A stretch of 64,000 nt of DNA, taken from contig CAXTBC010000001.1 in the NCBI GenBank assembly GCA_964242595.1, positions 1 to 64,000 on the forward strand, given 5' to 3'. A program made the position numbers and the translations under genes. Source of the DNA: BOG-908 sp964242595 (GTDB lineage Bacteria; Pseudomonadota; Alphaproteobacteria; Acetobacterales; Acetobacteraceae). Position 1 is the stretch's first letter. The number at the start of each line of letters is the position of its first letter. Shown in pieces: positions 26,101 through 34,006 of this stretch. The notes under the pieces are model-generated. The model was not told the DNA's origin and made no database searches. It saw only the letters and a list, made by a program, of their open reading frames with translations.

Positions 26101-26889
26101 CCGCGTCACTATGCGGCCGGGCGCGCGCGGGTGGTACAGCCCGATGTCGGGATACTCGACGGGCGCCTCGGCGGCCTGCAGCCCCAGCAGCTTCGTCCTG
26201 GACGCGGGCACGTAGCGGCCCACCAGCATGCGCAGCAGGTTGGCCAGGTTCTCCTCCGAGCCGGCCAGCCAGTATTGCAGCGCCAGAAAGTAGGCGCGCA
26301 CGTCCTGCGCGGTGCCGGGGATGAACCGCATCAGCTTGGGCAGCCGCTTGAGCATGCGCATCTGCGCCTGGCCGCTGGAGGCCTCGGCACCCGTCTTGCC
26401 CCCGCCTGATCTGCCGTGTGCCGGCTTGCCGCGCAGCTTCTTCAGGATCGCCAGCGCGCCTGTCGCCTCCTGGCCCATGTCGAACTTGCCCAGCCGCGTC
26501 AGCTTGGTGATCTCGCCGGCGGACATGCAGCACAGCATCGCGTCGCACTGCGCGCGCCGGGCCTGCAGCGCCGGCTGTACGGCGCGCACATGGTCCTCGA
26601 GGAACAGCATGGCCGCCACCACCACGTCTGCGCGCGCGATGTCGTCGTGGCAGGCGCGCAGCGCGCCGCTGTCGGAGCCCCACTCGTCGGCGGCATGGAC
26701 GCTGACGATCAGGTTCGGCACTTCCTGGCGCAGCCGGTTCTCCGCCCGCGAGAGTGCCGCCGAGAGGTGGCTATCCATGGTGACGAAGACGATCCGGAGC
26801 GCCGCCTCCGCGGTCGTGCGCAGCGCCGCCTCCGCGTCGGAGCGAAGGGACGCGTCAGCACGGTCGTCGCTCAGCGTGTCAACGTGCAT
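23161..26889 (-). CDS. bchH: Magnesium chelatase large subunit BchH
   Basis: Porphyrin-binding subunit that inserts Mg2+ into protoporphyrin IX together with the ATPases BchI and BchD, which are not in this window. At 1242 residues it has the family length. Conserved segments include NPSEGLIAKRRASATLISYL, TFGGRCGRAQTATPCAGC and YGANVNAMVGSGVWNDEDEL. The first 30 residues contain a short repeat (AEAALRTTAEAALR). It overlaps the bchB end by 11 bases. Confidence 0.97.
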   Translation of the reverse strand: MHVDTLSDDRADASLRSDAEAALRTTAEAALRIVFVTMDSHLSAALSRAENRLRQEVPNLIVSVHAADEWGSDSGALRACHDDIARADVVVAAMLFLEDHVRAVQPALQARRAQCDAMLCCMSAGEITKLTRLGKFDMGQEATGALAILKKLRGKPAHGRSGGGKTGAEASSGQAQMRMLKRLPKLMRFIPGTAQDVRAYFLALQYWLAGSEENLANLLRMLVGRYVPASRTKLLGLQAAEAPVEYPDIGLYHPRAPGRIVTRPDQLPAWGAKGTVGLLLLRSYLLAGNAAHYDGVIDALERRGLRVIPAFASGLDQRPAIGAYFVRDGAPVVDAVVSLTGFSLVGGPAYNDREAAEAQLAALNVPYITAHPVEFQTLDSWERDARGLLPVEATIMVAIPELDGGIVPMTFGGRCGRAQTATPCAGCDGVRCTRDMVSHAERAATLAARVAALVSLRRKARAERRIAIVLFNFPPNAGAIGTAAYLAVFESLFNTMGALRAAGYALDVPDSVDALRTMILTGNAAQHGTEANVAELIGVDHHLRRQEWLGQIEGQWGPAPGRQLANGRNIFVLGKHFGNVFVGLQPGFGYEGDPMRLLFEGSFAPTHAFAAFYRWLREDFRADAVLHFGTHGALEFMPGKQTGLSAACWPDRLIADLPNFNLYASNNPSEGLIAKRRASATLISYLTPPVTTAGLYRGLADLKASLDRWRAMEPDADAGQRDMLAELIQAQAAAVDLSPADPAWGDATGAAIDGLGAALLELEYTLIPDGLHVIGAPPHAAARAGMLDAAGITDPAERARLDALLATDHELPAIIHALDGGYIRPAPGGDLLRTTQILPTGRNLHGFDPFRLPSLFAMQDGARQAARLLARHAADGHGFPETVAMVLWGTDNLKTEGGPIAQALWLMGAAPRFDSYGRLAGARLLPLAELGRPRVDVVLTLSGIFRDLLPLQTRLLAEAALLAASADEPPAQNHVRRHALAFIASHGGTMAQAALRVFGNADGAYGANVNAMVGSGVWNDEDELADAYVNRKGFAYGVDGRPEKQTALLGQILEGVDITYQNLDSIDLGVTTVDHYFDTLGGITRAVRRARGGTTAAVYIGDQTRGDGAVRTLSEQVTLETRTRALNPKWYEALLKHGYEGVREIDAHVLNTLGWSATTGEVSPWVYQKLAETYVLDDDMRDRLAGLNPTASLKIANRLIEASDRKYWSPDAETLDALRRAGEDLEDRIEGVGPGMGVEMAA

Positions 26890-28456
26890 AATGCGCTTTC
26901 GCGTCGTAGAGCGTCTCGAGCGTGATCACCGGCAGCCCGCGCTCGACGGCAAAGCGTTCGGTGTTGCGGCGCACCTTGCCGCGCACGAAGAACGGGATGC
27001 GGCCCAGCTCCTTTTCCGCCTCCGCCGCCCAGCTTGCGGCGTCCGCCGCCTCGGCCGACGCTGTTGGCGGGTTGGCCGCCTGCAGGATCTCCGCCGGCAG
27101 CCGCGCCTGTGTGGTGGCGCCCAGGTGCGAGGGTGCAGAATCGGCGGCGAACTCGAAATCGTCGCGGAACATCGTCACCAGGTGTTCCTCGAGGCCCATC
27201 ATCAACGGGTGCACCCAGGTGTCGAACAGCACGTTGGCGCCCTCGAACCCCATTTGCGGCGAGAACCGCGCCGGGAAGTCCTGCACGTGCACGGGGGCCG
27301 AGATCACCGCGCAGGCGATGCCCAGGCGCTTGGCGACGTGGCGCTCCATCTGGGTGCCCAGCACCAGCTCGGGCCGCAGCGCGGTGATGCGGGCCTCCAC
27401 CTCAAGGTAGTCGTCGGTGACCAGCGCCTCGACGCCGTGGCGCGCGGCCGCCTCGCGCACGTCGCGCGCGAACTCGCGGCTGTAGGTGCCCAGGCCCGCG
27501 ATGGTGAAGCCCATCTCCTCGGCCGCCACACGCGCGGCAGCCACCACGTGGCTGGCATCGCCGAAGATGAAGACGCGCTTGTTGGTGAGGTAGGTCGAGT
27601 CGACCGAGCGGGAGAACCAGGGCAGGTTCGATGCCGGCAGGTCGGCGCCGGCAACGTCCACGCCGGCCAGCCCCGCCACCTCGGCGATGAAATCGCGCGT
27701 GGCGCCCACGCCGATCGGCACCGTGCGCGTGCTGGGCTGGCCGAAGCTGCGCTGCAGCCAGGAGGCCGCCTGTCCGGCGACCTCCGGGTAGAGCACCACG
27801 TTGAAATCCGCGTCGCCGAGCCGCGCCAGGTCGGCAGGCGAGGCGCCCTGCGGCGCCGTCACGTTCACGTCCACGCCCAACCGGCCGAGCAGCCCGGTGA
27901 TCTCGCGCAGGTCGTCACGGTGGCGGAACCCCAGCGCGCACGGGCCGAGGATGTTGCAGCGTGGTGGGCTGCCGGGCGCCCGCGCAGGACGCGGAGTGCC
28001 GGGGGGCGGCGCGTGCGGCCCGGCACAGGCGCGGACCAGCTGGTAGAAGGTCTCGGCCGCGCCCCAGTTCTCCTTCTTTTGGTAGGCCGGCAGCTCCACG
28101 GCCACCACCGGCACCGGCAGCCCCAGCGCGCGCGCCAGGCCGCCGGGATCGTCCTGGATCAGCTCTGCGGTGCACGAGGCGCCCACCAGCATCGCCTGCG
28201 GCTTGAACCGCTCGTAGGCGTCCGCCACGGCCGTCTTGAACAGCTCGGCGGTGTCGCCCCCGAGGTCGCGGGCCTGGAACGTGGTGTAGGTGACCGGCGG
28301 GCGGGTCGGCCGCCGCTCGATCATGGTGAACAGCAGGTCCGCGTAGGTGTCGCCCTGCGGCGCGTGCAGCACGTAGTGCACGCCGGTCATGGCACTCACC
28401 ACGCGCATGGCGCCGACATGCGGTGGGCCCTCGTACGTCCAGAGCGTGAGCTGCAT
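26879..28456 (-). CDS. bchB: Light-independent protochlorophyllide reductase subunit BchB
   Basis: NifK-like subunit of dark-operative protochlorophyllide reductase. It begins MQLTLWTYEGPPHVGAMRV, typical for BchB. GASCTAELIQDDPGGLA carries a conserved cysteine, and the C-terminal RIPFFVRGKVRRNTERFA domain is present. Length is 525 residues. It starts four bases after bchN and overlaps bchH. Confidence 0.96.
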   Translation of the reverse strand: MQLTLWTYEGPPHVGAMRVVSAMTGVHYVLHAPQGDTYADLLFTMIERRPTRPPVTYTTFQARDLGGDTAELFKTAVADAYERFKPQAMLVGASCTAELIQDDPGGLARALGLPVPVVAVELPAYQKKENWGAAETFYQLVRACAGPHAPPPGTPRPARAPGSPPRCNILGPCALGFRHRDDLREITGLLGRLGVDVNVTAPQGASPADLARLGDADFNVVLYPEVAGQAASWLQRSFGQPSTRTVPIGVGATRDFIAEVAGLAGVDVAGADLPASNLPWFSRSVDSTYLTNKRVFIFGDASHVVAAARVAAEEMGFTIAGLGTYSREFARDVREAAARHGVEALVTDDYLEVEARITALRPELVLGTQMERHVAKRLGIACAVISAPVHVQDFPARFSPQMGFEGANVLFDTWVHPLMMGLEEHLVTMFRDDFEFAADSAPSHLGATTQARLPAEILQAANPPTASAEAADAASWAAEAEKELGRIPFFVRGKVRRNTERFAVERGLPVITLETLYDAKAHYAR

Positions 28457-28460
28457 CGCG

Positions 28461-29735
28461 CTAGACCGCCAGCCTGGCGCGGCGCAGCAGCGGGCGGGCG
28501 AACAGCTCCGCCAGGTCGGCCGCCTGGTTGTAGCCCTGGATCGGCGTGAACAGCAGCTCGATCGACCACTTGGTGGAGAAGCCTTCCGCCTCCAGCGGGT
28601 TGGCCAGCCCCAATCCGCACACCACCAGGTCGGGCCTCGCCTCCCTGCAGCGGTCGAGCTGGCGATCCACGTCCTGGCCCTCGCTCAGCGCGGTGCCCGC
28701 CGGCAGCAGGGCGAGCTCCGGCGCCATGTGCGCGCGGTGCAAGTATGGCGTGCCGACTTCGGCCAGCCGCATGCCGAGCTCGCGGGCGGCGAAGCGCGCC
28801 AACGGCAGCTCGAGCTGGCTGTCGGGGAAGAAGAAGATGCTCTTGCCGGCCAGCTCCTGCCGCGCGGTCGACAGCGCCCGTTCCGCGCGCTGCCTGGCCG
28901 GTGCGATGGCGGCCTCGAACACCGGCTCGGTCACGCCGAACGCGGTGGCGGCCGCCAGCAGCCAGGCCGTGGTGCCCTCGACGCCGAGCGGGAAGGGGGC
29001 CGCCAGTCGCCTGGCGCCACGCGACTCCAGCGTGCGCGCCGTTTCGGCCAGGAACGGCTGGGCCAGCAGCACCGCGGTGTCCGGCCCGACGGCGGGCAGG
29101 TCCACCGACCGGCGTGGCGGCAGGAAGGCGACCTGTTCGATGCCCATGGCGGCGAACAGGCGGCGGAACTGGTCCTCCACCGTCTCGGCAAGCGCGCCGA
29201 CGATGAGAAGGGAGGCAGGCGCCGCCTCTGCCGCGCGCGGCAGGATAGGCACCAGGGCGGCGAGGCAGGCATCTTCGCCCTGGGTGAACGTCGTCTCGAT
29301 GCCGCTGCCGGAGTAGTTCAGCACCCGCACCTGCGGCATGTGCACGCCGGACAGCCGCTCGGCGGCACGCTGCAGGTCCAGCTTGATCACCTCGGACGGG
29401 CAGGAGCCGACCAGGAACAGCAGCCTGATCTCCGGCCGGCGGGCGAGCAACTGGCCCACCACGCGGTCCAGTTCGTCATGCGCGTCGGCCAGGCCCGCCA
29501 GGTCGCGCTCGTCGATGATGGCGGTGGCGAAGCGCGGCTCGGCGAAGATCATGACGCCGGCTGCGGACTGAACGAGGTGAGCGCAGGTGCGGCTGCCCAC
29601 CACCAGGAAGAACGCGTCCTGGATCTTGCGGTGCAGCCAGACGATGCCGGTCAGGCCGCAGAACACCTCGCGCTGGCCGCGCTGGTACAGCACCGGCGCG
29701 TCCAGGCATCCGGGCGACGGCATCATGCCGTCCAT
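28461..29735 (-). CDS. bchN: Light-independent protochlorophyllide reductase subunit BchN
   Basis: NifD-like partner of BchB. Cluster ligands are expected in REVFCGLTGIVWLHRKIQD, GSRTCAHLVQSAAGVM and LVGSCPSEVIKLDL, all present. I start at the ATG (29735) overlapping the bchF stop, giving 424 residues; the frame remains open 12 codons upstream inside bchF. Confidence 0.96.
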   Translation of the reverse strand: MDGMMPSPGCLDAPVLYQRGQREVFCGLTGIVWLHRKIQDAFFLVVGSRTCAHLVQSAAGVMIFAEPRFATAIIDERDLAGLADAHDELDRVVGQLLARRPEIRLLFLVGSCPSEVIKLDLQRAAERLSGVHMPQVRVLNYSGSGIETTFTQGEDACLAALVPILPRAAEAAPASLLIVGALAETVEDQFRRLFAAMGIEQVAFLPPRRSVDLPAVGPDTAVLLAQPFLAETARTLESRGARRLAAPFPLGVEGTTAWLLAAATAFGVTEPVFEAAIAPARQRAERALSTARQELAGKSIFFFPDSQLELPLARFAARELGMRLAEVGTPYLHRAHMAPELALLPAGTALSEGQDVDRQLDRCREARPDLVVCGLGLANPLEAEGFSTKWSIELLFTPIQGYNQAADLAELFARPLLRRARLAV

Positions 29736-30241
29736 CAGACCTGCCTCAGCCCGCGGGCCGCCTGGTGCCACGGATCGTGCGCGCTCAGCCGCGCGGCACG
29801 CAGCTTCAGGACGAACTGCGCGGCGTTGATCAGGTAGGAGGCGTAGGCGGCCAGAGCCAGCAGCATCAGGCTGCGAGTGTCAACAGAACCTGACAGTAGA
29901 GCGACCAGGTAGGCCGTGTGCAGGGCGATCACCACCATGCTCATCATGTCTTCCCAGAAGAAAGCATGGGCGAACAGGTAGCGCCCGAACACCTTTTTCT
30001 CCCAGATCGCGCCGGTGATCATGATGGCGTAGAGCACCAGAGTCTTAACCGCCACAGAAGTCGTTGCCGCCTGCGCGCCGGTTTGCGTCGCCAGGAAGTG
30101 CAGCACTAGTCCAAGGCTCACGAGGAACACGAAAAATTGGAACGGTGCCAGCACGCCCTGCACCATCGTCCACGGCGTGGCGTCGCGGCGGCGCTTTTCC
30201 TCGGGCGTGTAGAGCGGCTGGCGGTCTATGCTGCGGTGCAC
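29735..30241 (-). CDS. bchF: 2-vinyl bacteriochlorophyllide hydratase BchF
   Basis: Hydrates the 3-vinyl group before BchC oxidation. PLYTPEEKRRRDATPWTMVQ opens the conserved part, and FLVSLGLVLHFLAT and WEKKVFGRYLFAHAFFWEDM are family segments. The GTG at 30241 gives 168 residues, the normal size, but has no Shine-Dalgarno. An ATG at 30352 with GGAGG 12 bases before it would add 37 residues unlike BchF. First gene of the bchFNBHLM-lhaA-puh run. Confidence 0.9.
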   Translation of the reverse strand: MHRSIDRQPLYTPEEKRRRDATPWTMVQGVLAPFQFFVFLVSLGLVLHFLATQTGAQAATTSVAVKTLVLYAIMITGAIWEKKVFGRYLFAHAFFWEDMMSMVVIALHTAYLVALLSGSVDTRSLMLLALAAYASYLINAAQFVLKLRAARLSAHDPWHQAARGLRQV

Positions 30242-30599
30242 AAAGTTGCCGCTGTGCTTTGGAACGTTTCGGATGTGTCGACCTGTCGCGGCACCCCACG
30301 GTGCACAGTCCACAGCGTCAACGAAGCGGCCGATAACGGAGTTCGCGAACATTGCTTGACAACGCCTCCCTGTAAGGGTGCGCTAGCCGAACGGGACCGA
30401 AAATCCCGCTTGGCTCCGCCCCAAATCCACGTCCTGGCCGGTGCTTGTTCCGGCTTCCGCCGACTGCAGACTGTGCCGCCGTTTGGGCGATCTTTCCCGC
30501 CTGACAAGGAAGCTAAAGGCCGGCTCCACCTACTGTCAAGCTAACCTTACGTAAATCTAGCTTGACAGACGACCCTGACAACGTCCTTCAATAAGAGAG
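30242..30599. other. Divergent regulatory region between bchF and the PpaA-like gene
   Basis: 358 bases between divergent photosynthesis operons. No exact TGT-N12-ACA box occurs here. The notable element is the large inverted repeat listed separately at 30534-30567. The bchF promoter itself is not obvious. Confidence 0.6.
30534..30567. promoter_or_regulatory. 34-bp inverted repeat, probable double PpsR-type operator
   Basis: TGTCAAGCTA (30534-30543) and TAGCTTGACA (30558-30567) are perfect 10-bp inverted arms around a 14-bp spacer. Each half, read alone, is a TGT-N12-ACA box with one base off: TGT-N12-ACG and CGT-N12-ACA, overlapping by two bases. The right arm also contains TTGACA, usable as a -35 for the downstream gene. 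Operator role is inferred. Confidence 0.6.
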
Positions 30600-31505
30600 A
30601 TGCAGGCGATGACGTCCATGAAGCAGCAGGCTGCCACAAGCGAAGGCTGGACATCGGCAAAGACGGCGCAGCTGATGCGTTCGCTCGCCGATCCCGCCCA
30701 CGGCCTGCCGGTCGCTGCCCAGCAGGCGAGCGACAGGCAGGCCGTGCTGGCGCGCACGGTCAGGGAGGAGGTTATTCCCCGCCTGTTGCAGGCGCGGCAG
30801 CCGCAAGGCCTCGCCCGCGTCGCCGCCAAGATCGGGCGGCCCGACGCCGGCCAGGTCGAGTGCCTGACGGCCATGGTGCTGGAAGGCGACCAGGCCGAGG
30901 CGTCCGCCTACGTCGCTGCGATGCGCGATGCCGGCATGCCGACCGAGTCGCTGTTCCTCGACTTGCTGACGCCGACGGCACGCCGGCTCGGCGAGATGTG
31001 GGAAGACGACGACTGCAGCTTCACCGACGTGACGCTGGGGCTGATCCGCCTCGGCGACGTCATGCACCTGCTCAGCCACGCCTTTTCCGACGACTACGCC
31101 GCGGTCCGTCCAGGCCCGAGCGTTCTGCTGGCGCAGGTGCCGGGCGAACAGCACGGGTTCGGCCTTGCCATGGTGGTGCAGTTCTTTCGCCGCGCCGGGT
31201 GGAACGTCCGCCAGGAGCCCGCCCCCACACGCGAGCACCTCGCCGGCATCGTGCAGGACCAGTGGTTCGGCCTGGTCGGCCTGTCCGTTGCGTGCAGCGA
31301 CCGGATGGACCAGCTGGTCGCCGACATCAAGGCCATCCGCCAGGCGTCCCGCAACCGCGCCATCGGCGTGATGGTCGGCGGCCCTCCCTTCATCGCCCAT
31401 CCGCAGCTGGCGGCCATGGTCGGCGCCGACGCCACGGCCGTCGACGGCCTGCAGGCGGTGCATCGGGCGCACAGCATCGTCAGCCCCATGAGGCGAGAAC
31501 GATGA
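30600..31505 (+). CDS. PpaA/AerR-type cobalamin-domain antirepressor
   Basis: Light/redox regulator that acts with PpsR/CrtJ. The N-terminal part (to about residue 160) is helical with LTPTARRLGEMWEDDDCSFT, a B12-domain cap motif; the C-terminal Rossmann-like part has PGEQHGFGLAMVVQFFRRAG where classical cobalamin proteins have DxHxxG, as usual in this family. Length is 301 residues from ATG 30600; an ATG at 30609 is better spaced from AAGAGAG. It lies just upstream of ppsR, the standard arrangement. I leave the symbol open between ppaA and aerR. Confidence 0.9.
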   Translation: MQAMTSMKQQAATSEGWTSAKTAQLMRSLADPAHGLPVAAQQASDRQAVLARTVREEVIPRLLQARQPQGLARVAAKIGRPDAGQVECLTAMVLEGDQAEASAYVAAMRDAGMPTESLFLDLLTPTARRLGEMWEDDDCSFTDVTLGLIRLGDVMHLLSHAFSDDYAAVRPGPSVLLAQVPGEQHGFGLAMVVQFFRRAGWNVRQEPAPTREHLAGIVQDQWFGLVGLSVACSDRMDQLVADIKAIRQASRNRAIGVMVGGPPFIAHPQLAAMVGADATAVDGLQAVHRAHSIVSPMRRER

Positions 31506-31626
31506 CGATCCGTCCAGCGCGCCATACGCGGCCTTGCAGCCCCGACTTCCCCGGCTTGAGAGGAGTGGCAGTACGCCCTAGGGAACACGAAAAAACCGGC
31601 AAAGCCGGATAGGCAGGAAGCGGGAC

Positions 31627-33072
31627 ATGCAGTGGAGGATCGCGTCTCTCGTGAGAAGTTTCGTTTTTCCGGACAGTTCGCTCGGTGAGCTGGATGCCCG
31701 GTCGGTGGCGACACTCATCGCCATGGCATCCGACGTGGCGCTGATCGTGGACGCCGACGGCACCATACGCGACATCGCTTTCCAGAACGAGGAACTGGCC
31801 GGCGACCTCGACACCGCCGCCGACTGGATCGGCCGCAAGCTGATGAGCACCGTCGTCCTCGACAGCCGGCCGAAGGTGACGCGCCTGCTCTCGGACGCAG
31901 CCGCCGCGCACGCCAAACCCAAATGGCGCCACCTCAACCATGCCAAGTCCGACGGCAGCTCGATCCCCGTGCTGTACTGCGCCGTCCAGGTGGGCGGCGA
32001 CGGCCGGCTGGTGGCCTTCGGGCGTGACATGCGCGCCGTCTCGGCGCTGCAGCAGCGGCTGATGACCGCGCAGGAGACCCTGGAGCGCGATTACGCGCGC
32101 ATGCGCGAGGGCGAAGCGCGTTACCGCCTGCTGTTCCAGATGTCGTCTGAATCCGTGCTGGTGCTCGACACCGTCCGCTACCGCGTCGTCGAGGCCAACC
32201 CGGCTGCACGCGTCCTGTTCGGCACGCACGCCGACCAGCTTTCCGGACAGAGCCTGGGCGACGTGTTCTCGGCCGGCACGCTGGAGAGCGTGACGGCGCA
32301 TCTGAGCGCGGTCCGCGCCGAAGGCCGCGCCGAGGAGTTCGCCGCCCGCCTGGCCCGCAACGAGGAGGAGGTGCTGGTCGCCGCCTCCTTGTTCCGGCAG
32401 GAGAACGCCACCCTCATCCTGCTGCGCATCTCGCCTGCAGCCGTCGGGCAGGTGGGCGTGCCCGACGCCAAGGCCAAGCTGCTCCAGCTCGTCGAGAGCG
32501 CGCCGGACGGCTTCGTCGTCACCGACAGCACGGGCAACATCCTCACCGCCAACAAGGCCTTCCTCGACATGGCCGGCGTGCCGGACGAGGACCTCGCCCG
32601 TGGCGAAGCGCTGGAGCGCTGGGTCGGCCACTCCGGCGTGGAGCTCGACGTGCTGATCACCAACCTGCGCCACCGCGGGTCGGTCCGGTTCTTCACCACG
32701 ACGATGCGCAACGACCAGTCGGGCGCGGCGAAGGTGGAGATCTCCGCCGTGGCGATCGGCAATGGCGGGCAGCCGTCCTTCGGCTTCGCCATCCGCAACA
32801 TCGGTCCGCGCCTGCAGACCGAAGCGCCGCCGGCACCCGCCTTGCCGCGTTCGACGGCCCAGCTGACCGAACTGATCGGCCGCGTGCCGCTCAAGGAGCT
32901 CGTTCGCGAGTCGACCGACGTCATCGAGAAGCTCTGCATCGAGGCGGCCCTCGAGCTGACCGGCGACAACCGCGCCTCTGCGGCCGAGATGCTCGGGCTG
33001 AGCCGGCAGAGCCTGTACGTGAAGCTGCGCCGCTACGGGTTGGGGGACCTGACGACCAATGAGCAGGATTAG
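31627..33072 (+). CDS. ppsR: Photosynthesis gene repressor PpsR/CrtJ
   Basis: DNA-binding repressor of bch, crt and puc genes. PAS domains are visible around residues 30-130, 160-260 and 275-390, and a Fis-type HTH at the C-terminus (NRASAAEMLGLSRQSLYVKL). The protein has only two cysteines: C118 in the first PAS and C437 next to the HTH (IEKLCIEAAL). C437 matches the HTH cysteine of Rhodobacter PpsR, but no cysteine occurs in the inter-PAS position of its disulfide partner. AGGAAG precedes the ATG. A CCGGC/GCCGG hairpin lies in the upstream gap; bchG overlaps its end by 14 bases. Confidence 0.95.
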   Translation: MQWRIASLVRSFVFPDSSLGELDARSVATLIAMASDVALIVDADGTIRDIAFQNEELAGDLDTAADWIGRKLMSTVVLDSRPKVTRLLSDAAAAHAKPKWRHLNHAKSDGSSIPVLYCAVQVGGDGRLVAFGRDMRAVSALQQRLMTAQETLERDYARMREGEARYRLLFQMSSESVLVLDTVRYRVVEANPAARVLFGTHADQLSGQSLGDVFSAGTLESVTAHLSAVRAEGRAEEFAARLARNEEEVLVAASLFRQENATLILLRISPAAVGQVGVPDAKAKLLQLVESAPDGFVVTDSTGNILTANKAFLDMAGVPDEDLARGEALERWVGHSGVELDVLITNLRHRGSVRFFTTTMRNDQSGAAKVEISAVAIGNGGQPSFGFAIRNIGPRLQTEAPPAPALPRSTAQLTELIGRVPLKELVRESTDVIEKLCIEAALELTGDNRASAAEMLGLSRQSLYVKLRRYGLGDLTTNEQD

Positions 33073-34006
33073 CCGCACCGCCACGGCGACGCTGACGGTG
33101 CCGGCGCCGCTGTCCACGGCGCGGGTGCGCACGCCGCGCACGGGGCTGGCCGCCTACGGCGAGCTGCTCAAGCCGATCACCTGGTTCGCGCCGATGTGGG
33201 CGTTCGGCTGCGGCGTGGTCTCCGTCGGCGGTCCGCACGGCGGGCGCTGGTGGCTGGTGCCGGCCGGCGTGGCGCTGTGCGGCCCGCTGGTGACCGGCAC
33301 CAGCCAGGCCGCCAACGACTGGTTCGACAGGCATGTCGACGCCATCAACGAGCCTGGCCGCGCCATCCCTTCCGGCCGGGTTCCCGGCCGTGGCGGGCTG
33401 TTTCTGGCGCTGCTGTGGACGGCGCTGTCGCTGGCGCTGGCCGCCGTGCTCGGACGCTGGGCGTTCGGCGCGACCGTCTTCGGCCTGGCGCTCGCCTGGG
33501 CCTACAGCGCGCCGCCGCTGCGGCTGAAGCTGAACGGCTGGCTGGGCAACGCCGCCTGCGGGCTGTGCTACGAGGGGCTGCCCTGGTTTACCGGCGCCGC
33601 CATCCTGTCGGGCGGCCTGCCCTCGTCCAGGCTGATCGCCGCCGCCCTGCTGTACAGCGCCGGCGCCCACGGCATCATGACGCTGAACGACTTCAAGTCG
33701 CTGGACGGGGACCGCCAGATGGGCGTGCGCTCGCTGCCCGCCACGCTGGGCGCCGGCCGCGCGGCACGGCTCGCCTGCATGGTGATGGCGGTGCCGCAGG
33801 CGGCGATGGCCGCCCTGCTGATGGTGTGGGGCTTTCCGTTGCACGCGATGTGCGTCGGGCTGCTGCTGCTGGCACAGCTCGGGCTCATGGCCTCCTTCCT
33901 GCAGGCGCCGCGCGAGCGGGCGCCCTGGTACAACGCCACGGGCACCAGCCTTTACGTGCTTGGCATGCTGGTGACCGCGTTTGCCTTGCGGAGTGCGGGG
34001 CTGTGA
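33059..34006 (+). CDS. bchG: Bacteriochlorophyll synthase BchG
   Basis: Polytopic prenyltransferase attaching the C20 alcohol to bacteriochlorophyllide a. The Mg-diphosphate motif NDWFDRHVDAINEPGRAIPS and the second acidic motif NDFKSLDGDRQMGVRSLP are intact. Length is 315 residues. It overlaps ppsR and its stop overlaps a GTG start of the next gene (34003-34006). Confidence 0.96.
   Translation: MSRISRTATATLTVPAPLSTARVRTPRTGLAAYGELLKPITWFAPMWAFGCGVVSVGGPHGGRWWLVPAGVALCGPLVTGTSQAANDWFDRHVDAINEPGRAIPSGRVPGRGGLFLALLWTALSLALAAVLGRWAFGATVFGLALAWAYSAPPLRLKLNGWLGNAACGLCYEGLPWFTGAAILSGGLPSSRLIAAALLYSAGAHGIMTLNDFKSLDGDRQMGVRSLPATLGAGRAARLACMVMAVPQAAMAALLMVWGFPLHAMCVGLLLLAQLGLMASFLQAPRERAPWYNATGTSLYVLGMLVTAFALRSAGL

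Noticed and set aside
30346..30375. TTGACA and TGT/ACA triplets near bchF as a PpsR box
   Set aside because: Spacing does not fit TGT-N12-ACA for any combination I checked.
31502..31612. 36-residue ORF overlapping the stop of the PpaA-like gene (ATGA)
   Set aside because: Low-complexity basic product, no hydrophobic or conserved features; the position alone is not enough.
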